From assembly GCF_029581395.1 (NCBI RefSeq), contig NZ_CP121113.1:862501-926500 (forward strand): a stretch of 64,000 bases of DNA, given 5' to 3'. The translations under genes and the position numbers were made by a program. Of this stretch, positions 52,173 through 60,908 are shown one piece after another. Every line of letters begins with the position of its first letter. Positions within the stretch are counted from its first letter, which is position 1. This DNA comes from Roseinatronobacter sp. S2. Its GTDB lineage: Bacteria > Pseudomonadota > Alphaproteobacteria > Rhodobacterales > Rhodobacteraceae. Under the pieces are notes generated by a model that was not told the origin of the DNA, searched no databases, and saw only the letters and a program-made list of their open reading frames with translations.

Positions 52173-53263
52173 TGGTGCTGGAAGTGATGGCCAAGGCGAC
52201 AGCGCCGATTCCACTGGATGTGGCGTTTCAGGTGGCACCGGGGGAATTGCTGGCGCTTGTCGGTCCTTCAGGGTCGGGCAAGACAACCCTTCTGCGCAGC
52301 ATCGCGGGGCTGTGGCAGCCGGAAATCGCGCGCGTGTCGGTGGACGGGACCGCGTGGCTGGACACGGCTGCGCGGATCAATTTGCCCCCGCATCGTCGCC
52401 GTGTCGGCATAGTCTTTCAGAATTATGCCCTGTTTCCGCATATGACGGCTGCGCAAAACGTCATGGCCGCAATGGACACGCATGACAGGCATGAGGCCGC
52501 GCGCATTCTTGATCTGGTGAACCTTCACGGATTTGCGGACCGCAAGCCCGCGCAACTGTCCGGCGGGCAACAACAGCGTGTCGCCGTCGCGCGCGCACTG
52601 GCGCGCAGGCCACAAGCCCTGCTGCTGGATGAACCGTTTTCGGCGGTGGACCGTGCGACCCGCGAAAAACTATATGCCGAGATTATCGCGCTGCGGGCGC
52701 ATCTGGCCATGCCGGTGGTGCTGGTCACCCATGACATGAACGAGGCGCAGATGCTGGCGGACAGAATGGTGGTGCTGTCGCAAGGCCATCTTGTGCATGA
52801 CGGCACCACCGCCGAGGTGATGGGCAACCCTGATGCCCTGCATGCAATGGGCATCCGCGAAGCGGGGGCCATGCTGCCCGCGCGGGTGGCCGAACATCTG
52901 CCCGACGGGCTTAGCAGGCTGGAAACAGCTTCGGGGTCGCTGTTTCTGCCTATGGTCGACGGGGAGCCCGGTGCGCGGGTTCGTGTGCGCATCATGGCGC
53001 ATGATGTTATCCTGTCGCGCGACGCGCCGGTGGGCTTGTCTGCGCAAAACATCCTTGCCGCGCGCATCACGCAGATTGTCGCAGGCACAGGGCCGGGTGT
53101 TATGGTTCATCTTGCCGTGGGCGATGATGAAATACTGGCCCGCATTACTCGCCGCGCGGCAGACCAGATGGGGCTGCAAACGGGCCAGCCTGTGCATGCC
53201 ATTTTGAAATCCATGTCCGTGGCGCGTGACCATGTGGGACACGCCCGTATGCCCGCACCCTGA
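52169..53263 (+). CDS. modC: Molybdate ABC transporter ATP-binding protein
   Basis: The 364-residue ATPase has Walker A GPSGSGKTT near residue 32, signature LSGGQQQRVAVARALARR, Walker B LLLDEPFSAVD and switch VTHDMNEA. The C-terminal 70-80 residues form a TOBE/MOP-like domain (LSAQNILAARITQIV, DDEILARITRRAADQMGL). GTG 52169 overlaps the modB stop; ATG 52172 is one codon later and equally likely. It is convergent with the sugar ABC ATPase gene. Confidence 0.95.
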   Translation: MMVLEVMAKATAPIPLDVAFQVAPGELLALVGPSGSGKTTLLRSIAGLWQPEIARVSVDGTAWLDTAARINLPPHRRRVGIVFQNYALFPHMTAAQNVMAAMDTHDRHEAARILDLVNLHGFADRKPAQLSGGQQQRVAVARALARRPQALLLDEPFSAVDRATREKLYAEIIALRAHLAMPVVLVTHDMNEAQMLADRMVVLSQGHLVHDGTTAEVMGNPDALHAMGIREAGAMLPARVAEHLPDGLSRLETASGSLFLPMVDGEPGARVRVRIMAHDVILSRDAPVGLSAQNILAARITQIVAGTGPGVMVHLAVGDDEILARITRRAADQMGLQTGQPVHAILKSMSVARDHVGHARMPAP

Positions 53264-53299
53264 GATGCGGAACCGCAGTATGACGCCACCTTTAACGGT

Positions 53300-54355
53300 T
53301 CAGCGCAGCCGGTGGCCTGATTGCCGGTCGAACAGATAGACACCTTCGGGATCAGTCTGCAACGCGATTGCCGCACCTGTAGGAAATGTGACATCGCCGC
53401 GTGTTTCGACAACCAGCTTTTGCTGGCCTGTGGTGGCCGCATGAATGAAGGAAACGCCGCCCAGTGCCTCTGTCATCTCGACAATGTGGCTGTTGCCTTC
53501 AATCACCTTGATCATCTGGGGCCGCACACCTGCGACAAGATCATTTCCGGCATGTGCGGGCACAGGTAGCGCAATAACGCCCGCGCCAAGCGCAGGAACC
53601 GATAGGCCCCCTTCCACACGATGCGCGGGCATCAGGTTCATTGCGGGTGATCCGATGAAGCCCGCCACGAACAGGTTATCGGGGTCGCGATACAGATCCA
53701 GCGGCGCGCCAACCTGTTCGATCCGCCCGCCGCGCAGCACCACGATCTTGTCGGCCAGTGTCATGGCCTCGACCTGATCATGGGTGACATAGATCATGGT
53801 TGCGCCGATTTCGCGGTGCAGTCTGGCAAGCTCCACGCGCATTTCAACGCGCAATTCGGCATCCAGATTTGACAGCGGTTCGTCGAACAAGAACACCTCT
53901 GGCCCGCGCACAATGGCACGACCGATTGCCACGCGCTGCCGCTGTCCGCCGGACAAGGCCTTGGGCTTGCGGTGCAGGTAATCCCCCAGTTTCAGAATAT
54001 CGGCGGCGCGGTCCACTTTCTGGCGGATTTCGTCCTTCGGGTGGCCATTCATCTTCAGCCCGAAGCCCATGTTTTCAGCCACGCTCATATGCGGGTAAAG
54101 TGCATAGGTCTGAAACACCATCGCCACGCCGCGTTGTGCGGGGTCCAGTTTTGTGACATCGCGCGATCCGATGCGAATAGCACCGGCGCTTGTTTCTTCA
54201 AGCCCCGCGATCATGCGCAGCAATGTGGATTTGCCGCACCCGGACGGGCCGACAAAGACGCAGAACTCGCCGGGTTCAACCGACAGGTCCACCCCGTGGA
54301 TGACTTGTGTTTCGCCGTATTTCTTTATGATATTGGTCAAATTGACGCCGGACAT
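53300..54355 (-). CDS. Sugar ABC transporter ATP-binding protein (UgpC/MsmK/LacK type)
   Basis: The 351-residue ATPase has Walker A GPSGCGKST, signature LSGGQRQRVAIGRAIVR, Walker B VFLFDEPLSNLDAELR and switch VTHDQVEAMTLADKIVVLRGG. Its C-terminal OB-fold domain (from about 240) contains LVAGVRPQMIKV and FPTGAAIALQTDPEGVYLFD. It would power the galactoside importer encoded divergently at 55291-58725. It follows the IclR gene with a 3-base gap, so regulator and ATPase share a transcript. Confidence 0.93.
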   Translation of the reverse strand: MSGVNLTNIIKKYGETQVIHGVDLSVEPGEFCVFVGPSGCGKSTLLRMIAGLEETSAGAIRIGSRDVTKLDPAQRGVAMVFQTYALYPHMSVAENMGFGLKMNGHPKDEIRQKVDRAADILKLGDYLHRKPKALSGGQRQRVAIGRAIVRGPEVFLFDEPLSNLDAELRVEMRVELARLHREIGATMIYVTHDQVEAMTLADKIVVLRGGRIEQVGAPLDLYRDPDNLFVAGFIGSPAMNLMPAHRVEGGLSVPALGAGVIALPVPAHAGNDLVAGVRPQMIKVIEGNSHIVEMTEALGGVSFIHAATTGQQKLVVETRGDVTFPTGAAIALQTDPEGVYLFDRQSGHRLR

Positions 54356-54358
54356 CGT

Positions 54359-55168
54359 TCAGGCCCTTTTGCGTGTGGAATGTGCATCTTCTTCGGGGAA
54401 GCGCCAGGTTTCGGTTTCTTGCGCAATTGTGCGCGCGATATCGCGGATCAGGGGCGCGTAGGCGCAAAGCGCATCAAGATCGGTGTGCGAAGTGGTCGAT
54501 GTAACCGACAACGCCCCCAATACCGCCCCGCCAGATGTCATGACAGGAAGCGCCACACAGATAATGCCGGGTTCATGTTCTTCATCGTCCAGCGCAAATC
54601 CGCGCGCACGGATGGCCGCAAGTTCCTTTTGCAGTGCATCGGGGGATGTAAGGGTTTTGGGCGTGAACCTGTGCCAGCTTTGTTGCGCCAGAATCGCGGG
54701 CAACTGTCCTTCGGGCAGAAAGGCCAGCATCGCCTTGCCGACACCTGTGCAATAGGCCGGACCAACCTTGCCCGCCTGCGAATACATTTGGATGGGCATG
54801 CGGGCGTTGCGTTTGTCAACATACAGCACCTGCGCATGATCCAGTTGTGCCAGATGCACGGTTTCACCAACCTGTGCCGAAAGCCGGTCCAGATGCGGGC
54901 GCGCTATGGGCGCAAGCGAACTTTGTGCCCACGCCACATGCGCCAGCCGCACAAGCCTTATTCCCATGGTGTAGCATGAACGGTCGGGATCAAACGCCAG
55001 CATGCCCTGACTGACCAGTGTTTGCAAAAGCCTGTAGAGCGTGGCTTTCGGGAAGGGGCTTTGTTCCAGCACATCCGAAAACCGCACAGGCCGCCCGAAG
55101 GATGCGACAAGGTCAAGCACGTCAAGCGCCTTGGCGACTGTGCCATCTGATGCAGGACTTGCAACCAT
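54359..55168 (-). CDS. IclR family transcriptional regulator
   Basis: The 269-residue protein has an N-terminal winged helix (TVAKALDVLDLVASFGRPVR, FSDVLEQSPFPKATLYRLLQTLVSQGML) and an IclR effector domain (GETVHLAQLDHAQVLYVDKR, YCTGVGKAMLAFLPEGQL, GFALDDEEHEPGIICVALPV). ATG 55168 follows GGGGGAAGG. It is divergent from the galactoside transport/catabolism operon and is the likely local regulator, with a 19-base palindrome before the binding-protein gene as candidate operator. Confidence 0.92.
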   Translation of the reverse strand: MVASPASDGTVAKALDVLDLVASFGRPVRFSDVLEQSPFPKATLYRLLQTLVSQGMLAFDPDRSCYTMGIRLVRLAHVAWAQSSLAPIARPHLDRLSAQVGETVHLAQLDHAQVLYVDKRNARMPIQMYSQAGKVGPAYCTGVGKAMLAFLPEGQLPAILAQQSWHRFTPKTLTSPDALQKELAAIRARGFALDDEEHEPGIICVALPVMTSGGAVLGALSVTSTTSHTDLDALCAYAPLIRDIARTIAQETETWRFPEEDAHSTRKRA

Positions 55169-55206
55169 CAGCCTTCCCCCAAGAAAGCACCCCAAAAAAC
55201 TAATTC

Positions 55207-55273
55207 TTGACAAAGCGTAACGAGTCGCGCCATCTTTTTCAATATGTAAAAATAGGTTTCAAATAATGAAACC
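55207..55273 (+). promoter_or_regulatory. Galactoside operon promoter and IclR-type operator
   Basis: TTGACA (55207-55212) could be a -35, although the -10 is poor (CATCTT at 55231). Downstream lies a perfect 7-5-7 palindrome, GGTTTCAAATAATGAAACC (55255-55273), 17 bases before the binding-protein start. IclR-family operators have this GTTTCA/TGAAAC form. Confidence 0.6.
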
Positions 55274-55290
55274 AAGCTAGGGAGGAGAAG

Positions 55291-56538
55291 ATGAAGTTTA
55301 CAATCAAGGGGGCGGTGGCGGCGTTGGCCACGACAACGGCACTGGCATTTCCGGCCAGCGCCGAGTTGACGGGCACGCTGCGCATTTTCTTCAATGACCA
55401 GAACCCCGCCCCGAAAGAGGCGATGGAAGGCATGGTCGCGCGTTTTGGCGAAATGCACCCTGACCTGAACATCGAACTGACATTAATTGACCGCGAGGCC
55501 AACAAAACCCAGATCCGCAACTACCTGACCGCCAATGCCCCCGATGTGAACGGCTGGTATGCTGGCAACCGCATGCGCCCTTATGTGGCGGCCGGGCTGT
55601 TCGAGGATGTGTCGGATCTGTGGGACGGGCCGATGGGTGACGATCTTGCATCCACGCGGCCCGCATTGACACTGGATGGCAAGCAATGGGGCGTGCCCTA
55701 TAGCTACTATCAGTGGGGCATCTATTTCCGGCAGGATATTTATGACGAACTGGGTCTGACACCGGCCACCACATGGGATGAAGAAAAGGCCAACTGTCAG
55801 GCCATTCTGGATTCCGGCCGCAAGTGCTACACCATCGGCACGCGCTTTTTGTGGACGGCGGGCGGATGGTTCGATTACCTGAACCTGCGCACACATGGCT
55901 ATGATTTCCATATGGCGCTGACGGCAGGGGAGGTTGAGTGGACAGACGACCGCGTGCGCGAAACCTTCGCCAACTGGCGCGAGTTGATCGACATGGGCGC
56001 GTTTATTGACGACCACACGGCCTATACATGGCAGGAGGCACAGCCCTTCATGGTGAACGGCGATGCAGTGTCCTACCTGATGGGCAATTTCGTCGTCGCC
56101 CCGCTGCGCGAGGCCGGTTTGACCGATGACCAGCTTGGTTTCTACCAGTTCCCCGAAATCACGCCGGGCATTCCGATGGCAGAAGATGCGCCCACGGACA
56201 CGCTGCACATTCCTGCGCAAGCGCAAAACAAGGAAGCTGCGCGCGCATTCTTGCAATATGTGGCGAGTGCGGAAAACCAGACCATTGTGAATGAAACACT
56301 TGGCCAGTTGCCAATCAACCGCAATGCGACCGTCGCCGATGACAAGTTCATTCAGGCAGGGTTCGAGATGCTGTCGAATGCGACTGGCGGCATCGCGCAA
56401 TTCTTCGACCGCGACACGGATGCGGAACTTGCCTCGGCGGGCATGGAGGGGTTTCAGGAATTCATGGTGATGCCTGACAATCTGGATGCCATTCTGGACC
56501 GGCTGGAACGTGTGCGCCAGCGCGTGAACGAAGACTAG
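55291..56538 (+). CDS. Galactoside ABC transporter substrate-binding protein (family 1)
   Basis: The 415-residue protein has a signal peptide (MKFTIKGAVAALATTTALAF then PASAELTG) and SBP_bac_1 features: FFNDQNPAPKEAMEGMVARFG, GVPYSYYQWGIYFRQDIYDELGLTPATTWDE, MVNGDAVSYLMGNFVV and HIPAQAQNKEAARAFLQYVAS. GGAGGAGAAG precedes ATG 55291. Neighbouring alpha- and beta-galactosidase genes suggest it binds oligosaccharides containing galactose. A hairpin follows its stop. Confidence 0.92.
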   Translation: MKFTIKGAVAALATTTALAFPASAELTGTLRIFFNDQNPAPKEAMEGMVARFGEMHPDLNIELTLIDREANKTQIRNYLTANAPDVNGWYAGNRMRPYVAAGLFEDVSDLWDGPMGDDLASTRPALTLDGKQWGVPYSYYQWGIYFRQDIYDELGLTPATTWDEEKANCQAILDSGRKCYTIGTRFLWTAGGWFDYLNLRTHGYDFHMALTAGEVEWTDDRVRETFANWRELIDMGAFIDDHTAYTWQEAQPFMVNGDAVSYLMGNFVVAPLREAGLTDDQLGFYQFPEITPGIPMAEDAPTDTLHIPAQAQNKEAARAFLQYVASAENQTIVNETLGQLPINRNATVADDKFIQAGFEMLSNATGGIAQFFDRDTDAELASAGMEGFQEFMVMPDNLDAILDRLERVRQRVNED

Positions 56539-56559
56539 GACAGGGCTTCTTCAGCCCAA

Positions 56560-56581
56560 GGGGTGGCGTTCGCGCCGCCCC
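56560..56581 (+). other. UUCG-capped stem-loop after the binding-protein gene
   Basis: GGGGTGGCG (56560-56568) and CGCCGCCCC (56573-56581) form a 9-bp stem with one G-T pair, capped by TTCG, 21 bases after the stop. No T-run follows. A smaller GGGCT/AGCCC hairpin precedes it. Confidence 0.6.
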
Positions 56582-56613
56582 GCATTCCCAGACCAAGACA
56601 GGCGAACTGCCCC

Positions 56614-57525
56614 ATGCCCGCAAACAGCGACCCGCAAACCCGCAGCTGGTGGAGTGCCAACCAGATCAGGCTTGCACCCTGGCTTTTTCTGGCGCCCGGC
56701 ATGGCGTTTTTTGCGCTTTACGTCATCTTTCCTATTTTCCAGAGTTTCCAGATCAGTTTTTACCGCTGGGATGGTCTGGGCGAGGCGCGCTATATCGGGC
56801 TGCACAATTATGAAGACCTGTTTGATGATCCGGCCTTCTACACGTCGCTGCGCAACAACGTGAAATGGCTGCTTCTGTATTTGCTGGCCATTCCGGGGGG
56901 GTTGTTCATTGCGCTGTTTCTGAATCAGCAGGTGCGCGGCATACGGCTTTACAAATCGCTGTTTTTCTTTCCGTTTGTCATTTCGCAAGTTGTCGTGGGG
57001 CTGGTTTTCGCGTGGTTTTACAACCCGTCAATCGGGTTGTTCAATCCCTTGATCGGGCTGTTCGGGTTCTCGCCTATGAACATTCTGGGCAATCCCGATA
57101 CGGTGACGTATGGAATCATCGCCGCAGGGCTTTGGCCGCAGATTGCCTATTGCATGATCCTGTATCTGACGGGCCTGAACGCCGTTGACCCCGAACAGGT
57201 AGAAGCCGCGCGTCTGGATGGCGCGAAGGGCTGGAAAATGCTGTGGTATGTAATTCTGCCACAGCTGCGCCCCGCGACATTTATCGCGGTGGTGGTCACG
57301 GTTATCGGGGCCTTGCGCAGTTTCGACATGATCTCGGTCATGACCAATGGCGGACCGTTCGGGTCCAGCCGCGTTCTGGCCTATTACATGTTCGAGGTGT
57401 CGCTGTCGGAATATGGGTTCCGCATGGGCTACGGGGCCGCGATTGCAGTGATCCTGTTCCTGATCATGCTGGTTTATATCGCATTTTTCCTGTGGCGCAT
57501 GTGGCGCGAAGAAAGGGGCTATTGA
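56614..57525 (+). CDS. Sugar ABC transporter permease 1 (MalF/LacF type)
   Basis: The 303-residue membrane protein has six hydrophobic segments, beginning APWLFLAPGMAFFALYVIFP, and the typical IFQSFQISFYRWDGLG and FVGLHNYEDLF-like YIGLHNYEDLFDDPAF. The coupling loop is EQVEAARLDGAKGWKMLWYVILPQLRP. ATG 56614 is chosen over an upstream ORF start because it opens into a normal cytoplasmic leader. Its TGA overlaps the next ATG by one base (TGATG). Confidence 0.92.
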   Translation: MPANSDPQTRSWWSANQIRLAPWLFLAPGMAFFALYVIFPIFQSFQISFYRWDGLGEARYIGLHNYEDLFDDPAFYTSLRNNVKWLLLYLLAIPGGLFIALFLNQQVRGIRLYKSLFFFPFVISQVVVGLVFAWFYNPSIGLFNPLIGLFGFSPMNILGNPDTVTYGIIAAGLWPQIAYCMILYLTGLNAVDPEQVEAARLDGAKGWKMLWYVILPQLRPATFIAVVVTVIGALRSFDMISVMTNGGPFGSSRVLAYYMFEVSLSEYGFRMGYGAAIAVILFLIMLVYIAFFLWRMWREERGY

Positions 57526-57875
57526 TGGCATGGCGTGACGACATCAATGCCATATGTGCAGCCCTGCCGGGTGCTGAAAAATCCGACCCGTGGGGTGGCG
57601 GGCATGACTGCTGGAAGATTGGTGGCAAGATGTTCGCCCTGCACGGGATGGAACCGGGCATCTGTGTGAAATGCCGCGATATCGAAACAGCCGAGATGTT
57701 GCGCGACACCATCAATGCCGCGCGCGCGCCCTATTTCCATCGCTCGTGGATCAGACTGCCGGAAAACACCGATCTGAACGAGGCCCGCCACCGCATACAG
57801 GTTTCATACGGGCTGATCCGGTCCGGCCTGACCAAAAAGCTGCAAGCCAGCCTGCCGCAATGGGAGGGGCGCTGA
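57525..57875 (+). CDS. MmcQ/YjbR family protein inserted between permease genes
   Basis: The 116-residue protein shows MmcQ/YjbR features: ICAALPGAEKSDPWGGGHDC, WKIGGKMFALHG, ICVKCRDIETAEMLRD, YFHRSWIRLPENTDL and the terminal LIRSGLTKKLQASLP. The family has a CyaY-like fold and no settled function. It is translationally coupled to permease 1 and lies 1 base before permease 2, so it is made with the transporter. This placement within a sugar importer operon is uncommon. Not needed for transport as far as known. Confidence 0.9.
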   Translation: MAWRDDINAICAALPGAEKSDPWGGGHDCWKIGGKMFALHGMEPGICVKCRDIETAEMLRDTINAARAPYFHRSWIRLPENTDLNEARHRIQVSYGLIRSGLTKKLQASLPQWEGR

Positions 57876-57876
57876 A

Positions 57877-58725
57877 ATGTTTCCAACGCCTGTCGAGCGC
57901 CGCTCTGCTGCGGTCCAGAATACCTACAAGGCGCTATTGCCCTTCGCGTTGATCCTGTGGCTGCTGCCGCTGCTGATGGTCGCGTTGTTTTCCATCAAGC
58001 CTGACAGTGATTTCACCCAAGGCAACTTGTGGGGGCTGCCGTCCAGTTTCGCAGGGTTTGAAAATTACACCCGCGTCTTTACCGACAGCGCCATGCCGCG
58101 CTATTTGCTGAATTCGGTCTTTATCACCGTGCCCACGGTCATCGGTGCGGTGGCGCTGTCTTGCATGACGGGATTCGCGCTGGGGGTCTACCGGTTCCGT
58201 GGCAATATCTGGCTGTTTTTTATGTTTGTCGCGGGCAATTTCGTGCCTTTTCAGATTCTGATGGTGCCAGTGCGCGATCTGACGCTGAATATGGGGCTTT
58301 ATGACACGCGGCTTGGGTTGGTGCTGTTTCATATCGCGTTCCAGACTGGGTTCTGCACGCTGTTCATGCGCAATTTCATCCGCGCCCTGCCGCGCGAACT
58401 GATCGAGGCTGCGCGGGTTGAGGGTGTGTCGGAAATCCGCATCTTCTGGTATGTGGTTCTGCCGCTGATGCGCCCGGCCATTGCCGCGCTTTCGGTGCTG
58501 ATCTTTACCTTCATCTGGAATGATTATTTCTGGGCCGTGGTGCTGACCCAAGGGGTGGAAACCCAGCCTGTGACCGCAGGGATCACTGCGTTCAACAGCC
58601 AGTTCCGCGCCGCCTATCATATGATGAGTGCGGGCAGCATCATCGCGGCCCTGCCGCCGGTGATGATGTTTTTCCTGATGCAGAAGCACTTTATCGCGGG
58701 TCTGACATTGGGCGCGGTGAAGTGA
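57877..58725 (+). CDS. Sugar ABC transporter permease 2 (MalG/LacG type)
   Basis: The 282-residue membrane protein has six hydrophobic segments, starting LLPFALILWLLPLLMVALFS, the PSSFAGFENYTRVF segment common after TM1, and coupling loop ELIEAARVEGVSEIRIFWYVVLPLMRPA. It ends QKHFIAGLTLGAVK, the standard end of MalG-type permeases. It pairs with permease 1 and the divergent MsmK-type ATPase. Confidence 0.93.
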   Translation: MFPTPVERRSAAVQNTYKALLPFALILWLLPLLMVALFSIKPDSDFTQGNLWGLPSSFAGFENYTRVFTDSAMPRYLLNSVFITVPTVIGAVALSCMTGFALGVYRFRGNIWLFFMFVAGNFVPFQILMVPVRDLTLNMGLYDTRLGLVLFHIAFQTGFCTLFMRNFIRALPRELIEAARVEGVSEIRIFWYVVLPLMRPAIAALSVLIFTFIWNDYFWAVVLTQGVETQPVTAGITAFNSQFRAAYHMMSAGSIIAALPPVMMFFLMQKHFIAGLTLGAVK

Positions 58726-58738
58726 GGGGAGCTGTCAA

Positions 58739-60091
58739 ATGACCAAAATTGCCTTTATCGGGGCGGGATCGACCGTCTTTATGAAGAACCTGATCGGGGA
58801 CGCGTTGCTGCGCCCCGCATTGGCAAGTGCCGAGATTGCGCTGATGGATATCGATCAAGCGCGACTGGACGAATCCGCGCTGGTGGCGCGCAAACTTGTG
58901 GCCTCGCTCGGTGCGGGCGCGCGTGTCAGCGCCACGACCGACCGGCGCGCGGCACTGGATGGTGCGGATTTCGTGATCGTGGCTTTCCAGATCGGCGGCT
59001 ATAAGCCCTGCACTGTGACCGATTTTGAAATTCCCAAAGCTTACGGCTTGCGCCAGACCATTGCCGACACGCTTGGGGTGGGGGGCATTATGCGGGGCCT
59101 TCGCACGGTGCCGCACCTGTGGGCCATCGCGCAGGATATGCGCGCCCTGTGCCCCGATGCGCTGCTCTTGAACTACGTCAACCCCATGGCGATCAACACA
59201 TGGGCGCTGACTGCGCGCTATCCCGACATCAAACAAGTGGGCCTGTGCCATTCGGTGCAAGGCACAGCGTTTGAGCTGGCGCGCGACCTTCGGCTGGATG
59301 TGGCCGACCTGCGTTACCGCGCGGCGGGCATCAACCACATGGCGTTCTACCTGTCGCTGGACGTGCGCGACGGCAGCGGCTGGCGCGACCTGTATCCGGC
59401 CTTACGCGACGGCTATGCCGCAGACCGCATCCCGCTTGAGTCGCACTGGAACCCGCGCTGCCCGAACCTTGTCAGATATGAGGTGATGAAGCATTTCGGG
59501 TATTTCGTCACCGAATCTTCTGAACATTTCGCGGAATATGTGCCGTGGTTCATCAAATCCCATCGCCCCGACCTGATCGCGCAGTTCCGCATTCCGCTGG
59601 ATGAATATCCCACACGCTGCGAAGAACAGATCGCGGCATGGGGCGCGCAGGCGCAGGCGCTGAAATCTGCGGACAGCATTCCGCATCAGCCGTCCAACGA
59701 ATACGCAGCCACGATCATGGACTCCATCGTCACCGGCACGCCATCGGTGATTTACGGCAATGTTGCCAATGCAGGGTTTATCCCGCAACTGCCCGCAGGC
59801 GCCGCGGTCGAGGTGCCCACACTGGTGGATGCCAACGGATTGCAGCCCACAGTGGTTGAAGACCTGCCGCCACATCTGATAGCGCTGATGCGGACAAACC
59901 TGAATGTGCAGGAACTGACCGTGCAGGCGCTGCTGCGAGAGGACCGCGATCATATCTACCACGCCGCCCAGCTTGATCCGCATACTGCGTCCGAGCTGGA
60001 CCTGCGCCAGATCCGCGCGCTGGTCGATGAATTGCTGGCCGCCCATGGCGACTGGCTGCCCGACTGGTGCCGGCTAACGAAAGCGGCCTGA
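58739..60091 (+). CDS. melA: Glycoside hydrolase family 4 alpha-galactosidase
   Basis: The 450-residue protein has an NAD motif at the start (KIAFIGAGSTVFMKNLIGD, with LMDID acidic end), YVNPMAINTWAL, the metal/catalytic Cys motif GLCHSVQGT near residues 166-175, and AGINHMAFYLSL with the conserved His. GH4 enzymes need NAD and a divalent metal and cleave by oxidation-elimination. CHSVQGT is as in MelA alpha-galactosidases; alpha-glucosidase or galacturonidase activity cannot be excluded. No signal peptide, so it acts in the cytoplasm on imported sugar. Confidence 0.88.
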   Translation: MTKIAFIGAGSTVFMKNLIGDALLRPALASAEIALMDIDQARLDESALVARKLVASLGAGARVSATTDRRAALDGADFVIVAFQIGGYKPCTVTDFEIPKAYGLRQTIADTLGVGGIMRGLRTVPHLWAIAQDMRALCPDALLLNYVNPMAINTWALTARYPDIKQVGLCHSVQGTAFELARDLRLDVADLRYRAAGINHMAFYLSLDVRDGSGWRDLYPALRDGYAADRIPLESHWNPRCPNLVRYEVMKHFGYFVTESSEHFAEYVPWFIKSHRPDLIAQFRIPLDEYPTRCEEQIAAWGAQAQALKSADSIPHQPSNEYAATIMDSIVTGTPSVIYGNVANAGFIPQLPAGAAVEVPTLVDANGLQPTVVEDLPPHLIALMRTNLNVQELTVQALLREDRDHIYHAAQLDPHTASELDLRQIRALVDELLAAHGDWLPDWCRLTKAA

Positions 60092-60143
60092 GTTTCATCT
60101 TGCCACAAATACTCACTTTTCCTTCCCCAACCCGGAGCATCCG

Positions 60144-60908
60144 ATGACAGCTATCTATCCCGACCTGAAGGGCACTTCGGTTTTCATCACCGGGGGCGGT
60201 TCCGGCATCGGGGCCGGGCTGACCGAAGCGTTCCTGAAGCAAGGGGCGCGCGTGGCTTTCGTCCAGCGCTCTGACGCGACAGAATTTTGCGATGCGATGG
60301 AGGGCGCGACCGGAAACCGCCCGTTATTCATCGCGTGCGATATCACTGACCGCGCGGCACTTGTCGCGGCGACGCAACAGGCCGCTGCGGCGCATGGCCC
60401 TGTCGGTGTTCTGGTCAATAACGCGGCCAATGACCAGCGCCACAGCCTTGCCGATGTCACTGATGATTTCATGGACTGGGCCTTGGCCATCAACTTCAAA
60501 TCCTATGTCTATGCCTGTCAGGCGGTGATGCCGGCCATGCAGGAAATGGGGCAGGGGGCGATCATCAACATCACCTCGATCAGCTATATCATGGGACAGG
60601 CGGGATACCCGCTTTACACCAGTGCTAATTCGGCGCTGAACGGGCTGACACGCAGTCTGGCGCGGGAATTCGGGCCTGACCGTATCCGTGTCAACGCCTT
60701 GGCCCCCGGTTGGGTGATGACGCCCAAACAGCTGGAAAAATGGGTCACACCCGAAGGGCTGGATGCGCATCTGGCGCGCCAATGCCTGCCCGACACGCTG
60801 TCACCTGACGATATTGCAGGCGGGGTGTTGTTTCTGGCGTCAAATGCCAGTCGTGCCATGACGGGGCAATCCCTGGTCATCGATGGTGGCGTGGTGGTGA
60901 CAGGATGA
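60144..60908 (+). CDS. SDR family oxidoreductase, probable galactose dehydrogenase, with YxxxN in place of YxxxK
   Basis: The 254-residue short-chain dehydrogenase has TGGGSGIGAGL near residues 17-27, NNAAN near 92-96, Ser in ITSISYIMG and Tyr in GYPLYTSAN. The usual catalytic Lys four residues after Tyr is Asn (codon AAT). The end [11 protein letters not shown] is normal. The context (alpha- and beta-galactosidase, lactonase, DgoK, DgoA) suggests oxidation of D-galactose to its lactone. The Lys change could alter activity or reflect a special clade. Confidence 0.85.
   Translation: MTAIYPDLKGTSVFITGGGSGIGAGLTEAFLKQGARVAFVQRSDATEFCDAMEGATGNRPLFIACDITDRAALVAATQQAAAAHGPVGVLVNNAANDQRHSLADVTDDFMDWALAINFKSYVYACQAVMPAMQEMGQGAIINITSISYIMGQAGYPLYTSANSALNGLTRSLAREFGPDRIRVNALAPGWVMTPKQLEKWVTPEGLDAHLARQCLPDTLSPDDIAGGVLFLASNASRAMTGQSLVIDGGVVVTG

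Noticed and set aside
57243..57524. N-terminal extension of the MmcQ/YjbR protein
   Set aside because: It is a shadow of permease 1; the coupled ATG at 57525 opens the normal family start.
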